DNA from: JAENVT01 sp031430695
GTDB taxonomy: Bacteria; Actinomycetota; Acidimicrobiia; Acidimicrobiales; Ilumatobacteraceae
Assembly (NCBI GenBank): GCA_031430695.1
Contig: JANPBZ010000047.1
Coordinates: 1-37,842 of the forward strand
Direction of reading: 5' to 3'
DNA: 37,842 bases
This document shows positions 8,427-17,136 of the stretch, in pieces. The translations under genes were made by a program, and so were the position numbers. Positions within the stretch are counted from its first letter, which is position 1. Each line of letters begins with the position of its first letter. Under the pieces are notes generated by a model, which worked only from the letters and a program-made list of their open reading frames with translations, was not told where the DNA came from and searched no databases.

Positions 8427-8445
8427 ACGGTCAGACCATCAGTCC
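8427..8445 (+). promoter_or_regulatory. FadR-like operator, site C
   Basis: ACGGTCAGACCATCAGTCC is the inverted form of sites A and B, including the flanking GGACTG block. It ends 8 bp before the -10 TACGTT (8454-8459) of the VOC operon and covers the expected -35. Confidence 0.76.
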
Positions 8446-8453
8446 GGCGATGC

Positions 8454-8459
8454 TACGTT
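8454..8459 (+). promoter_or_regulatory. -10 box TACGTT of the leaderless VOC operon
   Basis: TACGTT (TANNNT) is preceded by TG and ends 7 nt before the ATG at 8467, the expected distance for a transcript that begins on the start codon. Confidence 0.55.
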
Positions 8460-8466
8460 CGCGCCC

Positions 8467-8958
8467 ATGACCCAACCCAACACGTTGATCTTCGTGGATT
8501 TGCCAAGCGACGATCCCGAAGCCTCCGGGCGGTTCTACGCCGAGGTTTTTGGATGGGAAGTCGAAGGGCGACCGGCGGGCCAGTTCCATCGCATCGTGCC
8601 CGGCGGTCAGTTCCCGACACCCGACGGCACGCCGTCAGAGGTCGGCAATCTGCATATGGGCATCTACAACATCGCCAACGCTCGCCCTCATCCCGATCCT
8701 GCGGGCGTCGATCCTCGCGTGCTCACCACGCAGTCGCGCACGGCCAGGGTTTGGATCCTGGTTGCCGACGACGACAGCGACGAACGAATCCTCGATACCG
8801 CGGTGAAGCTTGGCGCCACCGAACTGTGGCGTCAGCACTATTGGGCAGAGTTCAACGGGTTCAACAGCGCCTTCGTCGACCCATGGGGCAATACATTGAT
8901 CCTGTGGACCAAGGGCGGGTCGGATCCTGTCGTTCCGGAGGGTTGGACACGTGAGTGA
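8467..8958 (+). CDS. VOC family protein (single glyoxalase domain)
   Basis: This 163-residue protein begins TLIFVDLPSDDPEASGRFYAEVFGW, the start of a VOC fold. It continues with RVWILVADDDSDERILDTAVKLGATE and ends AFVDPWGNTLILW. Start ATG 8467 is chosen because a -10 box sits 7 nt upstream and the operator 28 bp upstream; the frame is open further upstream through both, which I judge non-coding. It is the first gene of a four-gene operon and overlaps the next gene by 8 bp. It is less similar to the other two VOC proteins than they are to each other. The reaction is unknown. Confidence 0.83.
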   Translation: MTQPNTLIFVDLPSDDPEASGRFYAEVFGWEVEGRPAGQFHRIVPGGQFPTPDGTPSEVGNLHMGIYNIANARPHPDPAGVDPRVLTTQSRTARVWILVADDDSDERILDTAVKLGATELWRQHYWAEFNGFNSAFVDPWGNTLILWTKGGSDPVVPEGWTRE

Positions 8959-9430
8959 AGTCGTAGACCAGTACGCAGTCCACCCGCCGTCGATGCGGTG
9001 GACGCATATCGCCCTACCCGCGACCGACATCGACAAGACCATCGCCTGGTACGAGCGGTTCACTCCGCTCGAGCTGCTCGACCGTCGCGAGGACGCCGAT
9101 GGCTTCGGCGCGTGGCTCGGCCATCGCGATCAGGTCGACAAGCCGTTCATCCTGGTACTGGTCAGTTTCCGGCGCGATCAAGACAAGGGTCCGCAACCGA
9201 CCATGGCGCCCTTCGCCCATATCGGGATCGAGGTCACCAGCAGAGCCGAGGTCGATGCCATCGCCAAGCGTGGTGAGGCGGAGGGCTGCCTCGCTTGGCC
9301 ACCAACCGAGATGCCGCCCCCGATCGGCTATATCTGCGCGCTGACGGACCCCGATGGCAACATGATCGAGTTCTCCTACGACCAGGGTGTCTACGCGACG
9401 GTGCAGGAGGTCTGGGGTAACGGCTCGTGA
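8951..9430 (+). CDS. VOC family protein, paralogue of the 2936-3394 protein
   Basis: This 159-residue protein starts with GTG overlapping the previous gene by 8 bp. Metal-ligand positions are visible: His in WTHIALPATD, His in FAHIGIEV and Glu in NMIEFSYD. The blocks AEGCL, IGYIC and TDPDGN are shared with the VOC protein encoded at 2936-3394, so an ancestral duplication is clear. Overlap with the following SnoaL-like gene is GTGA, consistent with translational coupling. Both paralogues lie behind the same operator type, suggesting consecutive or alternative steps in one pathway. Confidence 0.85.
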   Translation: MSEVVDQYAVHPPSMRWTHIALPATDIDKTIAWYERFTPLELLDRREDADGFGAWLGHRDQVDKPFILVLVSFRRDQDKGPQPTMAPFAHIGIEVTSRAEVDAIAKRGEAEGCLAWPPTEMPPPIGYICALTDPDGNMIEFSYDQGVYATVQEVWGNGS

Positions 9431-9822
9431 CCGCGCCGCCACCGGGTTCGCCGATCGCAGTGTGCGTCGGCTACCTCGAAGCGTTTGCGACGGGTGATCC
9501 CGACGCGGTTGCGGCGTTCGTCACCGACGATTTCGTCAACGAGCACACGGCTGCACTTGGCAGCGGCTGTGTCGGGATCGACGAGTACCGTCAGCGTCTA
9601 CCCGGATTCCTGGAGTCGATGCCGGGGTTGCACTACGTCGTCGAAGACGTCATGGCCGATCACGATCGCGTCGTCGCGGCGTACACCTTGCGGACGACGA
9701 TGAACGATCGCCCCATCGCCGTGCGTGGTGTCATGCGGTTCGTTGTTCGCGATGGCCGTATTGCCCACCGCATCGACTACTGGGACAGCCTGGTGTTCCA
9801 ACGTCAAGCCGGTCTGGCCTGA
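9427..9822 (+). CDS. SnoaL/NTF2-like protein
   Basis: This 131-residue alpha+beta cone-fold protein has the pattern of SnoaL-like polyketide-cyclase or nuclear-transport-factor-2 domains: an N-terminal helix (CVGYLEAFATGDPDAVAAFVTDDFVNEH), a middle FLESMPGLHYVVEDVMADHDRVVAAYTL strand region and MRFVVRDGRIAHRIDYWDSLVFQRQ. Family members bind small hydrophobic ligands and can be isomerases, cyclases or hydrolases. It overlaps the preceding VOC gene by 4 bp (GTGA) and is 3 bp from the aldo/keto reductase. No specific reaction can be given. Confidence 0.8.
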   Translation: MTAPPPGSPIAVCVGYLEAFATGDPDAVAAFVTDDFVNEHTAALGSGCVGIDEYRQRLPGFLESMPGLHYVVEDVMADHDRVVAAYTLRTTMNDRPIAVRGVMRFVVRDGRIAHRIDYWDSLVFQRQAGLA

Positions 9823-9825
9823 CAC

Positions 9826-10806
9826 ATGCGGTATCGACAGCTGGGTGCCAGCGGGATCGAGGTCAGTACGCTTGCGCTCGGCACGATGATGTTCGGTCGC
9901 TGGGGCAACCCCGACGAGCAGTCCTGCGCGCAGATGGTCGACCGCGCCCTAGCCGCTGGTGTGACCCTGTTCGATAGCGCCGACATCTACGACTTCGGCA
10001 GGTCGGAGGAGATCCTCGGACGCGCCCTGGCAGGGCGTCGCGAGAGTGTGGTCGTGGCGACCAAGGTGGGCAATGCCATGAGCGACGAGCCGTCAGAGCG
10101 CGGTCTGTCGCGGCGCTGGGTGGTGCAATCGTGTGAAGCCAGCTTGCGTCGCCTGGGTACCGACTACATCGACATCTACCAGATGCACCGGCCCGATCCC
10201 GATGCTTCGATCGACGAGACGCTGCAGGCGTTCGACGAGTTGGTGAAGGCGGGGAAGGTGCGCGCCGTCGGCACCTCGACGTTCTCTGCCGACCAACTCG
10301 CCGAGGCACGAGCGCGGGCCGAACATCTCGGCGTGACCGTGCCCTGCAGCGAGCAACCGCCGTACTCCATGTTGGTTCGCGCGGTCGAGGTCGATGTGCT
10401 GCCGTGGTGTCACGAGCACGATGTCGGTGTGCTCGTGTGGGCGCCCCTGAACGGCGGGTGGTTGACCGGCAAGTACCAGTCCGGGTCCGTCGACTCGGTG
10501 TCGCGTGCCGCTCGTGAACCGGACCATTTCGACCATCGCGACGAGGTGATTCGCGGCGAGAAACGCACGCTGGTCGCTGAGTTGACAGCGGTTGCGGACG
10601 CGGCCGGCTTGACATTGATTCAGCTGGCGATTGGATTCGTGCTGGCCAATCCCGCTGTGACGGCTGCGTTGATCGGACCGCGAACGCCGGAGCAACTCGG
10701 GTCACTGCTCGACGCGGCCGACGTCACGGTGCCGGTCGACGTGCTGGCCGCGGTCGATGCAATCGTCGCCCCTGGGTTGACCCTAAATCCTGTCGACAAC
10801 GGCTGA
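9826..10806 (+). CDS. Aldo/keto reductase
   Basis: This 326-residue NADPH-dependent oxidoreductase with a TIM-barrel fold shows the catalytic tetrad motifs: Asp and Tyr in LFDSADIYDFGRSEEILG, Lys in VVVATKVG and His in DIYQMHRPDPD. The C-terminal cofactor segment is PAVTAALIGPRTPEQLGSLLDA. The most similar group is the YajO/MocA-like aryl-alcohol or sugar-ketone reductases. It is the last gene of the operon opening at 8467, so it probably reduces an aldehyde or ketone arising in the catabolic pathway. Confidence 0.9.
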   Translation: MRYRQLGASGIEVSTLALGTMMFGRWGNPDEQSCAQMVDRALAAGVTLFDSADIYDFGRSEEILGRALAGRRESVVVATKVGNAMSDEPSERGLSRRWVVQSCEASLRRLGTDYIDIYQMHRPDPDASIDETLQAFDELVKAGKVRAVGTSTFSADQLAEARARAEHLGVTVPCSEQPPYSMLVRAVEVDVLPWCHEHDVGVLVWAPLNGGWLTGKYQSGSVDSVSRAAREPDHFDHRDEVIRGEKRTLVAELTAVADAAGLTLIQLAIGFVLANPAVTAALIGPRTPEQLGSLLDAADVTVPVDVLAAVDAIVAPGLTLNPVDNG

Positions 10807-10998
10807 GGTCGGGGCTTGGCCTGCAGGCCGATACCGTCGCCTGCTCGACTGCTGCGACCGTTTCAGGCTGCAGTCAGGGTGTCTCGTTTACCGTCGCAAG
10901 TGTCTGGCCGAGATCGCCCAGACTGGTCGTCCGTCAGCGAGCCTCCGTTGCCTTCGTCGAATGGTCGACCCCAGAACACAACGAAAGGACGTAACATC

Positions 10999-11730
10999 AT
11001 GCGCACCCATTTCGGTATAGCTGGTCTGTTGCTGGTCAGCTTGGTACCCGTGTTGGCCGCTGGGCCAGTGGCCGCCGATAGCTCTCGATCGTCGACAATC
11101 CCGTTTCCGGATGCTCGGTTGAAGATCGAGTACAACTCCACTGACGGCGATGCCGGCCTTCAATTCTTCCTCGACGCACCACCATGGCGAGAGATCACGA
11201 TCACGAACCCACTGGGTCGCAAGGTGCTCGACGTCGAGGCCGAACAGGTCATCCGCAACTTTGGTCTGACGGAGTTGTTCTCAGAGAGCAGTGAGCCGTC
11301 ATTCGACTTGTTCCCGTTCGCGGAGTTCAAGCGGCTCTTCCCCGAGGGCTCGTACACCTTCCGCGGCCGCACGATCGACGGTCAGCGGCTGATGAGCATC
11401 TTCACATTGACCCACAAGGTGCCCGATGGGCCGATCATCACGTCTCCCACCGATCTGTCGACCATCGCGCCCGACGGACTGGTCGTCGAGTGGCTGCCAG
11501 TCAACTCGCCCGCCGGCGTCGACGTCGTCTCGTACCAGGTGCTGGTCGTCGCCGTTGCTCCAAGCGTGGGGAACCCGAAGCGGGTTCTCGATGTGATGCT
11601 TCCGGGCACCGCGACCCGCCTGCCGATTCCAGCCGAGTTCCTCGTCCCTGGCACCTACAAGTCCGAGGTGCTGGCCATCGAACGGGGTGGGAATCAGACG
11701 CTGACCGAGGTCGAGTTCACTGTTCACTAA
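10999..11730 (+). CDS. Secreted protein of unknown function
   Basis: This 243-residue protein has a Sec signal peptide (MRTHFGIAGLLLVSLVPVLAAGPVAA-D). Start ATG 10999 follows AAAGGA at 10 nt; the frame is open further upstream, but that part has no signal-peptide character. The mature part looks like beta-sandwich modules: LKIEYNSTDGDAGLQFFLDAPPW, a helical DLFPFAEFKRLFPEG stretch, and a fibronectin-III-like PIITSPTDLSTIAPDGLVVEW to YKSEVLAIERGGNQTLTEVEF. I recognise no enzyme motif. It is separated from the catabolic operon by 192 bp in which I see no regulon operator, so it is probably unrelated. Confidence 0.75.
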   Translation: MRTHFGIAGLLLVSLVPVLAAGPVAADSSRSSTIPFPDARLKIEYNSTDGDAGLQFFLDAPPWREITITNPLGRKVLDVEAEQVIRNFGLTELFSESSEPSFDLFPFAEFKRLFPEGSYTFRGRTIDGQRLMSIFTLTHKVPDGPIITSPTDLSTIAPDGLVVEWLPVNSPAGVDVVSYQVLVVAVAPSVGNPKRVLDVMLPGTATRLPIPAEFLVPGTYKSEVLAIERGGNQTLTEVEFTVH

Positions 11731-11748
11731 CGAACAGCTGGTATGCGA

Positions 11749-11786
11749 GGGAGGGTCCGACACGCCGCAGACGGTCGGACCCTCCC
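11749..11786. terminator. Bidirectional hairpin terminator
   Basis: Perfect 13-bp arms GGGAGGGTCCGAC (11749-11761) and GTCGGACCCTCCC (11774-11786) with a 12-nt loop lie between the secreted-protein gene and the end of the convergent hydantoinase/Rieske operon. A T/C-rich stretch follows on the plus strand. Confidence 0.8.
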
Positions 11787-11858
11787 GTCGTAACGATCCT
11801 CCTTCTCCTGGCGCACGCGAGCAGCTTGATCTACCGCCCGTCCGCATGCATCGTTCTG

Positions 11859-13070
11859 CTACACGACACGCACGGTGGGCTCTCCATGTTCGCTCGCGAC
11901 AGTGGGCCAGTGGCGCCGGTAGCGCTGCACCAGCCAGCGATTGAACTGCACGTGGCTCTCCTCCTGCCATGAGTACCGGCCCCTCGCGGCGAAGCGCGAG
12001 TGCATGCCTCGTTGCACCTTGGTCGTCGCATCCTGATCCTGTTTGACGAAGACCTGCACCCCGGTGTCGCTCATCGCGAAGAGGTGATCGAACATCGGGT
12101 GCTCGAGCGCGCTCGGGTGCAACAGGTAGCCGATCTCGACATCGATGGTCTCGGCAGTCTTGGGTGTGACGATGAAGTAGAACGCTTGATCAGGGGCCGT
12201 TCCAAGGCACAGCGTCGGAGGAATGAGCGCGAATGTTGAGCGCCATCGTTCCTCCTCGGTCAGCTCGGGGAACACCGGCAACAGCGCCTTGGTCGTTGCG
12301 TTGAATCCGCCGTCGACATGCGTGTACCCGTTGGTGCGGAAGATCACGTTCGAACCGTCGTCCCACGGCACTGGGAAGGCGGCCAGGTTGCTGGGGCAGA
12401 AGTCCTGGATCGTGTGATGCAGCCGGTTGGCGTGATAGCCGTCGTTGAAGTTCTCGAACATCACCTTCCAGTTCCACGGCAGGTCAGTGAGCGTGAAACT
12501 GCCGGGGTTCACCGCGTTGGCAAGGTCGTAGTGCTCGAGGTACGGCTCGTATGCGGCGAGCGAGGGCGCCAATGGCTTGGCCGTTGCATCGAAGTTGACG
12601 AACAGGAAGCCGAGCCACACCTCGACCTGCAGATTCGGTAGGCCCCAGTCCGACTTGGCAAAGCCAGCGGTTCGCTCCATCGCCGGTGCGCCCAGTAACC
12701 GGCCGTCGAGCCCATACACCCACTGGTGGTACGGGCACGTAAAGGTTCCGCAGCTCCCGCTGTCGTCGACGATCTGCATGCCCCGGTGCTGGCAGATGGC
12801 CGAAAAAGCGCGAACGACACCGTCCTTCGCCCGAGCGACGATCAGCCGCTCGCCGTTGACCGTCGCGGTGAAGTAGTCGCCGGGTTTGGCGATCTGATCG
12901 ACGCGGCCGACGCACAACCACTCATGATCGAACAGCGCATGGCGTTCGAAGTCGAGAAACTCGTCGGCTTTGTAACACTCCGCAGGCAGGGTGCAGGCCT
13001 TGTCGACATCGAGTATCGACTCGTCGAACGAGACCAACAGGTCGGTCGTGAGCACGGACTGATCGGTCAT
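11859..13070 (-). CDS. Rieske ring-hydroxylating oxygenase, large subunit
   Basis: This 403-residue protein has Rieske cluster ligands C93-Q-H95 and C112-P-Y-H115. The mononuclear iron site is in ENFNDGYHANRLHH (N207, H213, H218). Length and layout match alpha subunits of the choline-monooxygenase/ring-hydroxylating-dioxygenase group and differ from the VanA-like oxygenase encoded at 462-1457. Its start overlaps the HyuB stop by 4 bp (ATGA), and it is the last gene of the GntR-led operon. No small subunit, ferredoxin or reductase gene is present, so electrons must come from elsewhere in the genome. It may hydroxylate or N-demethylate an intermediate of the pathway; this is inference. Confidence 0.9.
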   Translation of the reverse strand: MTDQSVLTTDLLVSFDESILDVDKACTLPAECYKADEFLDFERHALFDHEWLCVGRVDQIAKPGDYFTATVNGERLIVARAKDGVVRAFSAICQHRGMQIVDDSGSCGTFTCPYHQWVYGLDGRLLGAPAMERTAGFAKSDWGLPNLQVEVWLGFLFVNFDATAKPLAPSLAAYEPYLEHYDLANAVNPGSFTLTDLPWNWKVMFENFNDGYHANRLHHTIQDFCPSNLAAFPVPWDDGSNVIFRTNGYTHVDGGFNATTKALLPVFPELTEEERWRSTFALIPPTLCLGTAPDQAFYFIVTPKTAETIDVEIGYLLHPSALEHPMFDHLFAMSDTGVQVFVKQDQDATTKVQRGMHSRFAARGRYSWQEESHVQFNRWLVQRYRRHWPTVASEHGEPTVRVV

Positions 13071-14635
13071 TGGGATCCACCCTCGGCTGCGCCGTAACCG
13101 CCGCCGCCCGGCAACTCGAGGCTGACTCGATCACCGGGCTGCAGCGTGATGCGCTGCTGCGTGCGCACGGCCTCGCCGTTGACCGTGAACGAGCCGGCGG
13201 CACCGGGCTCTCCACCAAAGATGCCTTCCGGTGGAACGGCGAGCCGAGAGGTGACCGCGTTCAATTGCCACGGGCGCGTCGTGTCGACGCTGAACTCGAC
13301 GGTCTGGCCCATGCCGCCAATTTGCTGGCCACGCCCGCCGCTGCCGGTACGCAACGACTTGCGGTGGAAGCGGATCGGTGCCGAGGCCTCGACCACCTCG
13401 ACCGGTACCGCGGCGACACCGGTGGGGTAGGAACACGCCGACAGTCCCGGCTTGTGGGCACGGGCGCCTACACCACCCGCGTACGTGAACATTGCGGTGA
13501 TGAATGGTCGGCCATCGTCGTGGTTGCCCGATACCTGCATCGTCCACACCGCTCCGCTTCCCTCAGCCATCGCCTGTTCGGGCTTGATCTGGGAGAGCGC
13601 TTTGAGCAGCGCGTTGGGGAGGAACATGCCTACGACGTGGCGGGCGGTGCATGGCTGTGGCGAGACCGCGTTGACGATCGAGCCGACGGGGGCTTCGACC
13701 AGGATCGGCGCGAGGCTGCCGTGATTGTTCGGCAACTCGGGGTTCAGCACCGACCGCACCGCGAACGTCGTGTAGGCGTGAGTGTAGTTCTTGACGACGT
13801 TGATGCCGTAGGGACTGGCCCCCGACGAGCCGGCGTAGTCGACCAGGATCTCGCCGGCCACCGGATCGACGGTGATCGCGCAGACGATGTCGATACGGCT
13901 GCCGTCGGCGAGGTCGAGCTCGGCGCTGGCGTGGTAGGTGCCCGCCGGAAGTTCACGGATCGTGGCGCGTGTCGCAGCTTCGCTGCGTTCGATGATCTCG
14001 TCGGCCAGCGCCTCGATGTCGTCGAGGCCATGCTGAGTGCACAGGCTCAGCAGTCGTTGCGCGCCGACCTCACCTGAGGCCATCTGGGCATGCAGGTCGC
14101 CCGACATGTGGTCGGGTTGGCGCACATTGCTGAGAATGAACCGCCACACGTCGGCGTTGCGGTGGCCGGCGTTCATCAGCTTGCAGATGGGAATCCACAA
14201 GCCCTCTTCGAACACGTCACGCGCGCCGGCGCCGATGCCGTAGCCGCCGACATCGGTGTGGTGGATCGTCGACCCGAAGAAGGCGATTGCCTTGCCCTTG
14301 CGAAACACCGGGTACAGCACGGTGACATCGAGCAGTTGTCCGGCGGTCTTGTACGGATCATTGGTGATCAAGACGTCGCCCTCGACCAGCGAGTCCGGTG
14401 GGTATTCCTCCAGCACTGCGGTTGCGGCGCGGGCAAGTGAGTTGATGTGCCCTGGGGTGCCGGTGACGGCCTGAGCCACCATGCGGCCGCGCTGGTCGAA
14501 CACGGCGTTGGCAAGGTCGCCGGCCTCACGAACGATGGGCGAGAACGCCGCCCGCTGCAATGCCCTGGCCTGTTCGTTGACGGTGGCGATGAGGCTCTGC
14601 CACAACACCTCGAGCTCGATCGGATCGAAGGCCAT
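13067..14635 (-). CDS. hyuB: Hydantoinase B / oxoprolinase B-type subunit
   Basis: This 522-residue HyuB-family protein starts at ATG 14635 in the arrangement TGATG, sharing one base with the HyuA stop; a frame extension to 14689 lies inside hyuA and is rejected. Recognisable blocks are FSPIVREAGDLANAVFDQRGRMVAQ, DVLITNDPY, FFGSTIHHTDVGGYG and the C-terminal LQPGDRVSLELPGGGGYG. HyuA and HyuB together use ATP to open cyclic amides or imides (hydantoins, N-methylhydantoin, 5-oxoproline). Related complexes are acetone and acetophenone carboxylases, so carboxylation cannot be excluded. It lies between HyuA and a Rieske oxygenase in one overlapping operon. Confidence 0.92.
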   Translation of the reverse strand: MAFDPIELEVLWQSLIATVNEQARALQRAAFSPIVREAGDLANAVFDQRGRMVAQAVTGTPGHINSLARAATAVLEEYPPDSLVEGDVLITNDPYKTAGQLLDVTVLYPVFRKGKAIAFFGSTIHHTDVGGYGIGAGARDVFEEGLWIPICKLMNAGHRNADVWRFILSNVRQPDHMSGDLHAQMASGEVGAQRLLSLCTQHGLDDIEALADEIIERSEAATRATIRELPAGTYHASAELDLADGSRIDIVCAITVDPVAGEILVDYAGSSGASPYGINVVKNYTHAYTTFAVRSVLNPELPNNHGSLAPILVEAPVGSIVNAVSPQPCTARHVVGMFLPNALLKALSQIKPEQAMAEGSGAVWTMQVSGNHDDGRPFITAMFTYAGGVGARAHKPGLSACSYPTGVAAVPVEVVEASAPIRFHRKSLRTGSGGRGQQIGGMGQTVEFSVDTTRPWQLNAVTSRLAVPPEGIFGGEPGAAGSFTVNGEAVRTQQRITLQPGDRVSLELPGGGGYGAAEGGSQ

Positions 14636-16740
14636 CAGCTGTTCCTCTCGGCGATCAACGAGCCGTCGTCGGCAACAACGACGAGCCATCCCGGTCGGAT
14701 CACCGTGGTGGTCTCACGCTCCTCGACGATGGCGGGCCCGACCAATTGCTGCCCGCGGCCGAGGTCGTTGCGGCGATAGACGGGGGTGTCGACCGCCGGC
14801 GCCATGCGGTCGAATCGCACGCTGCGAAATGTGTGCGGCTTGCCGTGAGACTCGCCCACTTCGGCGATCGGCTCGACTGTGTCGGCGTTGGCGTATGCCG
14901 ACAGTCGCCACGTGACCGCCTCGACGGCGACGTCGGGAATCGTCAGGCCGTAGATCCGTCGGTAGTCGCTCTCGAAGCGGTCGACGACCTCGCCATCGGT
15001 CGCCGGCCATTGGTCGCCGTCGCCGACCCAGATGGTGAGCTCGTTGCCCTGGCCCAGATATCGGGCATCGAGTCCGTAGCGGAATCGGATGCGATCACCC
15101 GGCACACCCGCAGCGGCCAGGACCCGGCGACCCTCCTCGCGAAGATCGTCGAGCAGACCGTCGCGTTCCTGATGAGATATCTCGGACAACGAGCGGACCA
15201 TCGAGCGGGCAAGGTCGATTCGCACGGGCGACACAAGCGTGCCGAACGCGCTGAGGACGCTGGCGTTGACGGGGAAGATCACTCGTGGTGAATCGAGCAA
15301 TTCGGCGACACCGCAGGCGTGAATCGGCCCAGCCCCGCCGAAGGCGAGCAGGGTGACACCACGGAGGTCCTCGCCCTGCTCGACAGCGTGCATTCGGGCC
15401 GCCGCAGCCATGTTCTGGTTGACGAGTTCGTGAATGCCGGCGGCAGTATCGCCAGCCGGCAGGCCGAGGCCGGCGGCGATGGATTCGAGCGCGGCGGCGT
15501 TGGCCGCGAGGTCCAGTTGCATGTCACCGCCGAGGAAGTAACCGGCGTCGAGCATGCCGAGGGCGAGGTCGGCATCGGTGACGGCGGCCTTGTGGCCACC
15601 GCGGCCATAGCAGGCTGGGCCAGGATCGGCGCCGGACGATTCTGGGCCGACCTTCAGCAGGCCGAGCTCGTCGATGCGTGCCAGGCTGCCACCACCAGCG
15701 CCGATCTCGACCAGGTCGACCGAAGGGACGGAGACGGGAAACCCGGAGCCCTTTTTGAAGCGGTAGATGCGGGCCACCTCGAAGGTGTTGGTGATCTCCG
15801 GCTCGCCGCCGACGATCAGGCACGACTTCGCCGTGGTGCCGCCCATGTCGAAACACAGCAGCCGGTCCTCGCCCAAGCGGCGAGCGAACCAACTGCCTGC
15901 CAACGCACCGGCTGCGGGACCACTTTCGACCAGACGGATCGGGGCGCGCGCCGCGTCGTCGGCCGAGACGACACCACCGTTCGACAACATCATCAACACC
16001 GACCCGCCGAAGCCCTCGGCGGCAAGCCACTTCTGCAGCTCGTCGAGATACGGGCCGATGACCGGCATGGTGGCCGCATTGCAGGCCGTCGTGACCATGC
16101 GCGGGTATTCACGTATCTGCGGTGAGATCTCGGCGGAGATGCACACGGGTACGCCAAGCTCACGACGAAGGTGATCGGCAATCAGCCGTTCGTTGGCGGG
16201 GTTGGCGTAGGCGTTGATCAGGCATACGCCGACCGATTCGACCTTGGCGTCGCGCAGCGCTGTCGCGATCGTGTCGAGATCGGCAATCGTCGGGATCTCG
16301 ACCACGTCGCCGGCGGGGTTGGTGCGTTCGGCGATCTCGACGACACGATCCCGCGGCACCGGTGGGCTGGGAAACTCGATCTGCAGGTCGTACATGTCGT
16401 ACCGGTGCTCGTCGCGGATCAGCATCGTGTCGCCGAAGCCCTCAGTCGTGACGACTCCGGCACGACCGATCTTGCCCTCGATCAGTGCGTTGGTGATGAG
16501 CGTCGTCGCGTGAACGATCGGCGCGGTGATCTCTGCAGGCCGCACGCCGGCCTTCACCAGAAGTTGACGCACGCCGGCGCGGACACCATCGAGCGGTGCG
16601 CCCGGCGTGGTGAGGGTCTTGTCGACGATCACCCGGCCGCTGGCCGCGTCGATCAGCACCACGTCGGTGAAGGTGCCCCCGATGTCGACGGCCAGGCGCC
16701 AATCTGGTCCCAGTTGGCTTCGCGTCGAGCCGTCAGTCAT
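14635..16740 (-). CDS. hyuA: Hydantoinase A / oxoprolinase A-type subunit
   Basis: This 701-residue HyuA-family ATP-binding subunit has an N-terminal phosphate loop LAVDIGGTFTDVVLID and a second ASKHA motif LLCFDMGGTTAKSCLI. The conserved TTLITNALIEGK, EIGAGGGSLARID and DPGPACYGRGG blocks are also present. ATG 16740 is preceded by AGAGGATC at 6 nt and overlaps the cupin stop by 8 bp. It partners the HyuB encoded immediately downstream. By family it hydrolyses ATP to drive opening of a cyclic amide; N-methylhydantoin and 5-oxoproline are the best-known substrates, and the one used here is not known. Confidence 0.93.
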   Translation of the reverse strand: MTDGSTRSQLGPDWRLAVDIGGTFTDVVLIDAASGRVIVDKTLTTPGAPLDGVRAGVRQLLVKAGVRPAEITAPIVHATTLITNALIEGKIGRAGVVTTEGFGDTMLIRDEHRYDMYDLQIEFPSPPVPRDRVVEIAERTNPAGDVVEIPTIADLDTIATALRDAKVESVGVCLINAYANPANERLIADHLRRELGVPVCISAEISPQIREYPRMVTTACNAATMPVIGPYLDELQKWLAAEGFGGSVLMMLSNGGVVSADDAARAPIRLVESGPAAGALAGSWFARRLGEDRLLCFDMGGTTAKSCLIVGGEPEITNTFEVARIYRFKKGSGFPVSVPSVDLVEIGAGGGSLARIDELGLLKVGPESSGADPGPACYGRGGHKAAVTDADLALGMLDAGYFLGGDMQLDLAANAAALESIAAGLGLPAGDTAAGIHELVNQNMAAAARMHAVEQGEDLRGVTLLAFGGAGPIHACGVAELLDSPRVIFPVNASVLSAFGTLVSPVRIDLARSMVRSLSEISHQERDGLLDDLREEGRRVLAAAGVPGDRIRFRYGLDARYLGQGNELTIWVGDGDQWPATDGEVVDRFESDYRRIYGLTIPDVAVEAVTWRLSAYANADTVEPIAEVGESHGKPHTFRSVRFDRMAPAVDTPVYRRNDLGRGQQLVGPAIVEERETTTVIRPGWLVVVADDGSLIAERNS

Positions 16741-17113
16741 TGCGCAGATCCTCTCTCGGGGGAGCGAAGATGTCGAGAATCCACACCTCGTTCAGTTCGT
16801 CGTCACCGATGAAGATGCTGTCGCCGTGCCACACGGAGCGTGGGGCCAGGTAGATCTCGCCGGGCCCGAGCACCACTCGCGTCGGATCGTCGGGCTCGCC
16901 GATGCGGAAGTCGAGCTTGCCGCGCACGATGATGCCGAACTGCTCGTGGTCGGTGTGGTGATGCAGGATGGATCCGGTCGCGCCGCCGCTGATGCGCCAG
17001 AAACACAGCTGCAGCAACTCGCCATTGATCACTCTGCGACGGAAGCCGGTCCGGTCGGTTTCGTTGAACAAGTCGTCGTCGTAGAAGTAGCAGTACTGAT
17101 TGGCCAGGTCCAT
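16733..17113 (-). CDS. Small cupin-domain protein
   Basis: This 126-residue cupin starts at ATG 17113 behind GAAGGGA. A GTG at 17140 that overlaps the regulator stop (GTGA) would give 135 residues and is the alternative. Cupin motif 1 is HHHTDHEQFGIIVRGKLDFRIG, with three His and one Glu as likely metal ligands. Motif 2 is PGEIYLAPRSVWHG. Stand-alone cupins of this size act as isomerases, lyases, dioxygenases or ligand sensors. It sits between the regulator and HyuA, so it may act on, or sense, a pathway intermediate. Confidence 0.85.
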   Translation of the reverse strand: MDLANQYCYFYDDDLFNETDRTGFRRRVINGELLQLCFWRISGGATGSILHHHTDHEQFGIIVRGKLDFRIGEPDDPTRVVLGPGEIYLAPRSVWHGDSIFIGDDELNEVWILDIFAPPREDLRND

Positions 17114-17136
17114 CGCCGTTCCCTTCTCGCCGTCCA

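Noticed and set aside
10961..10970. ATGGTCGACC upstream of the secreted-protein gene as a fifth operator
   Set aside because: It lacks the central base and the conserved flank GGACTG, so the half-site spacing is wrong.
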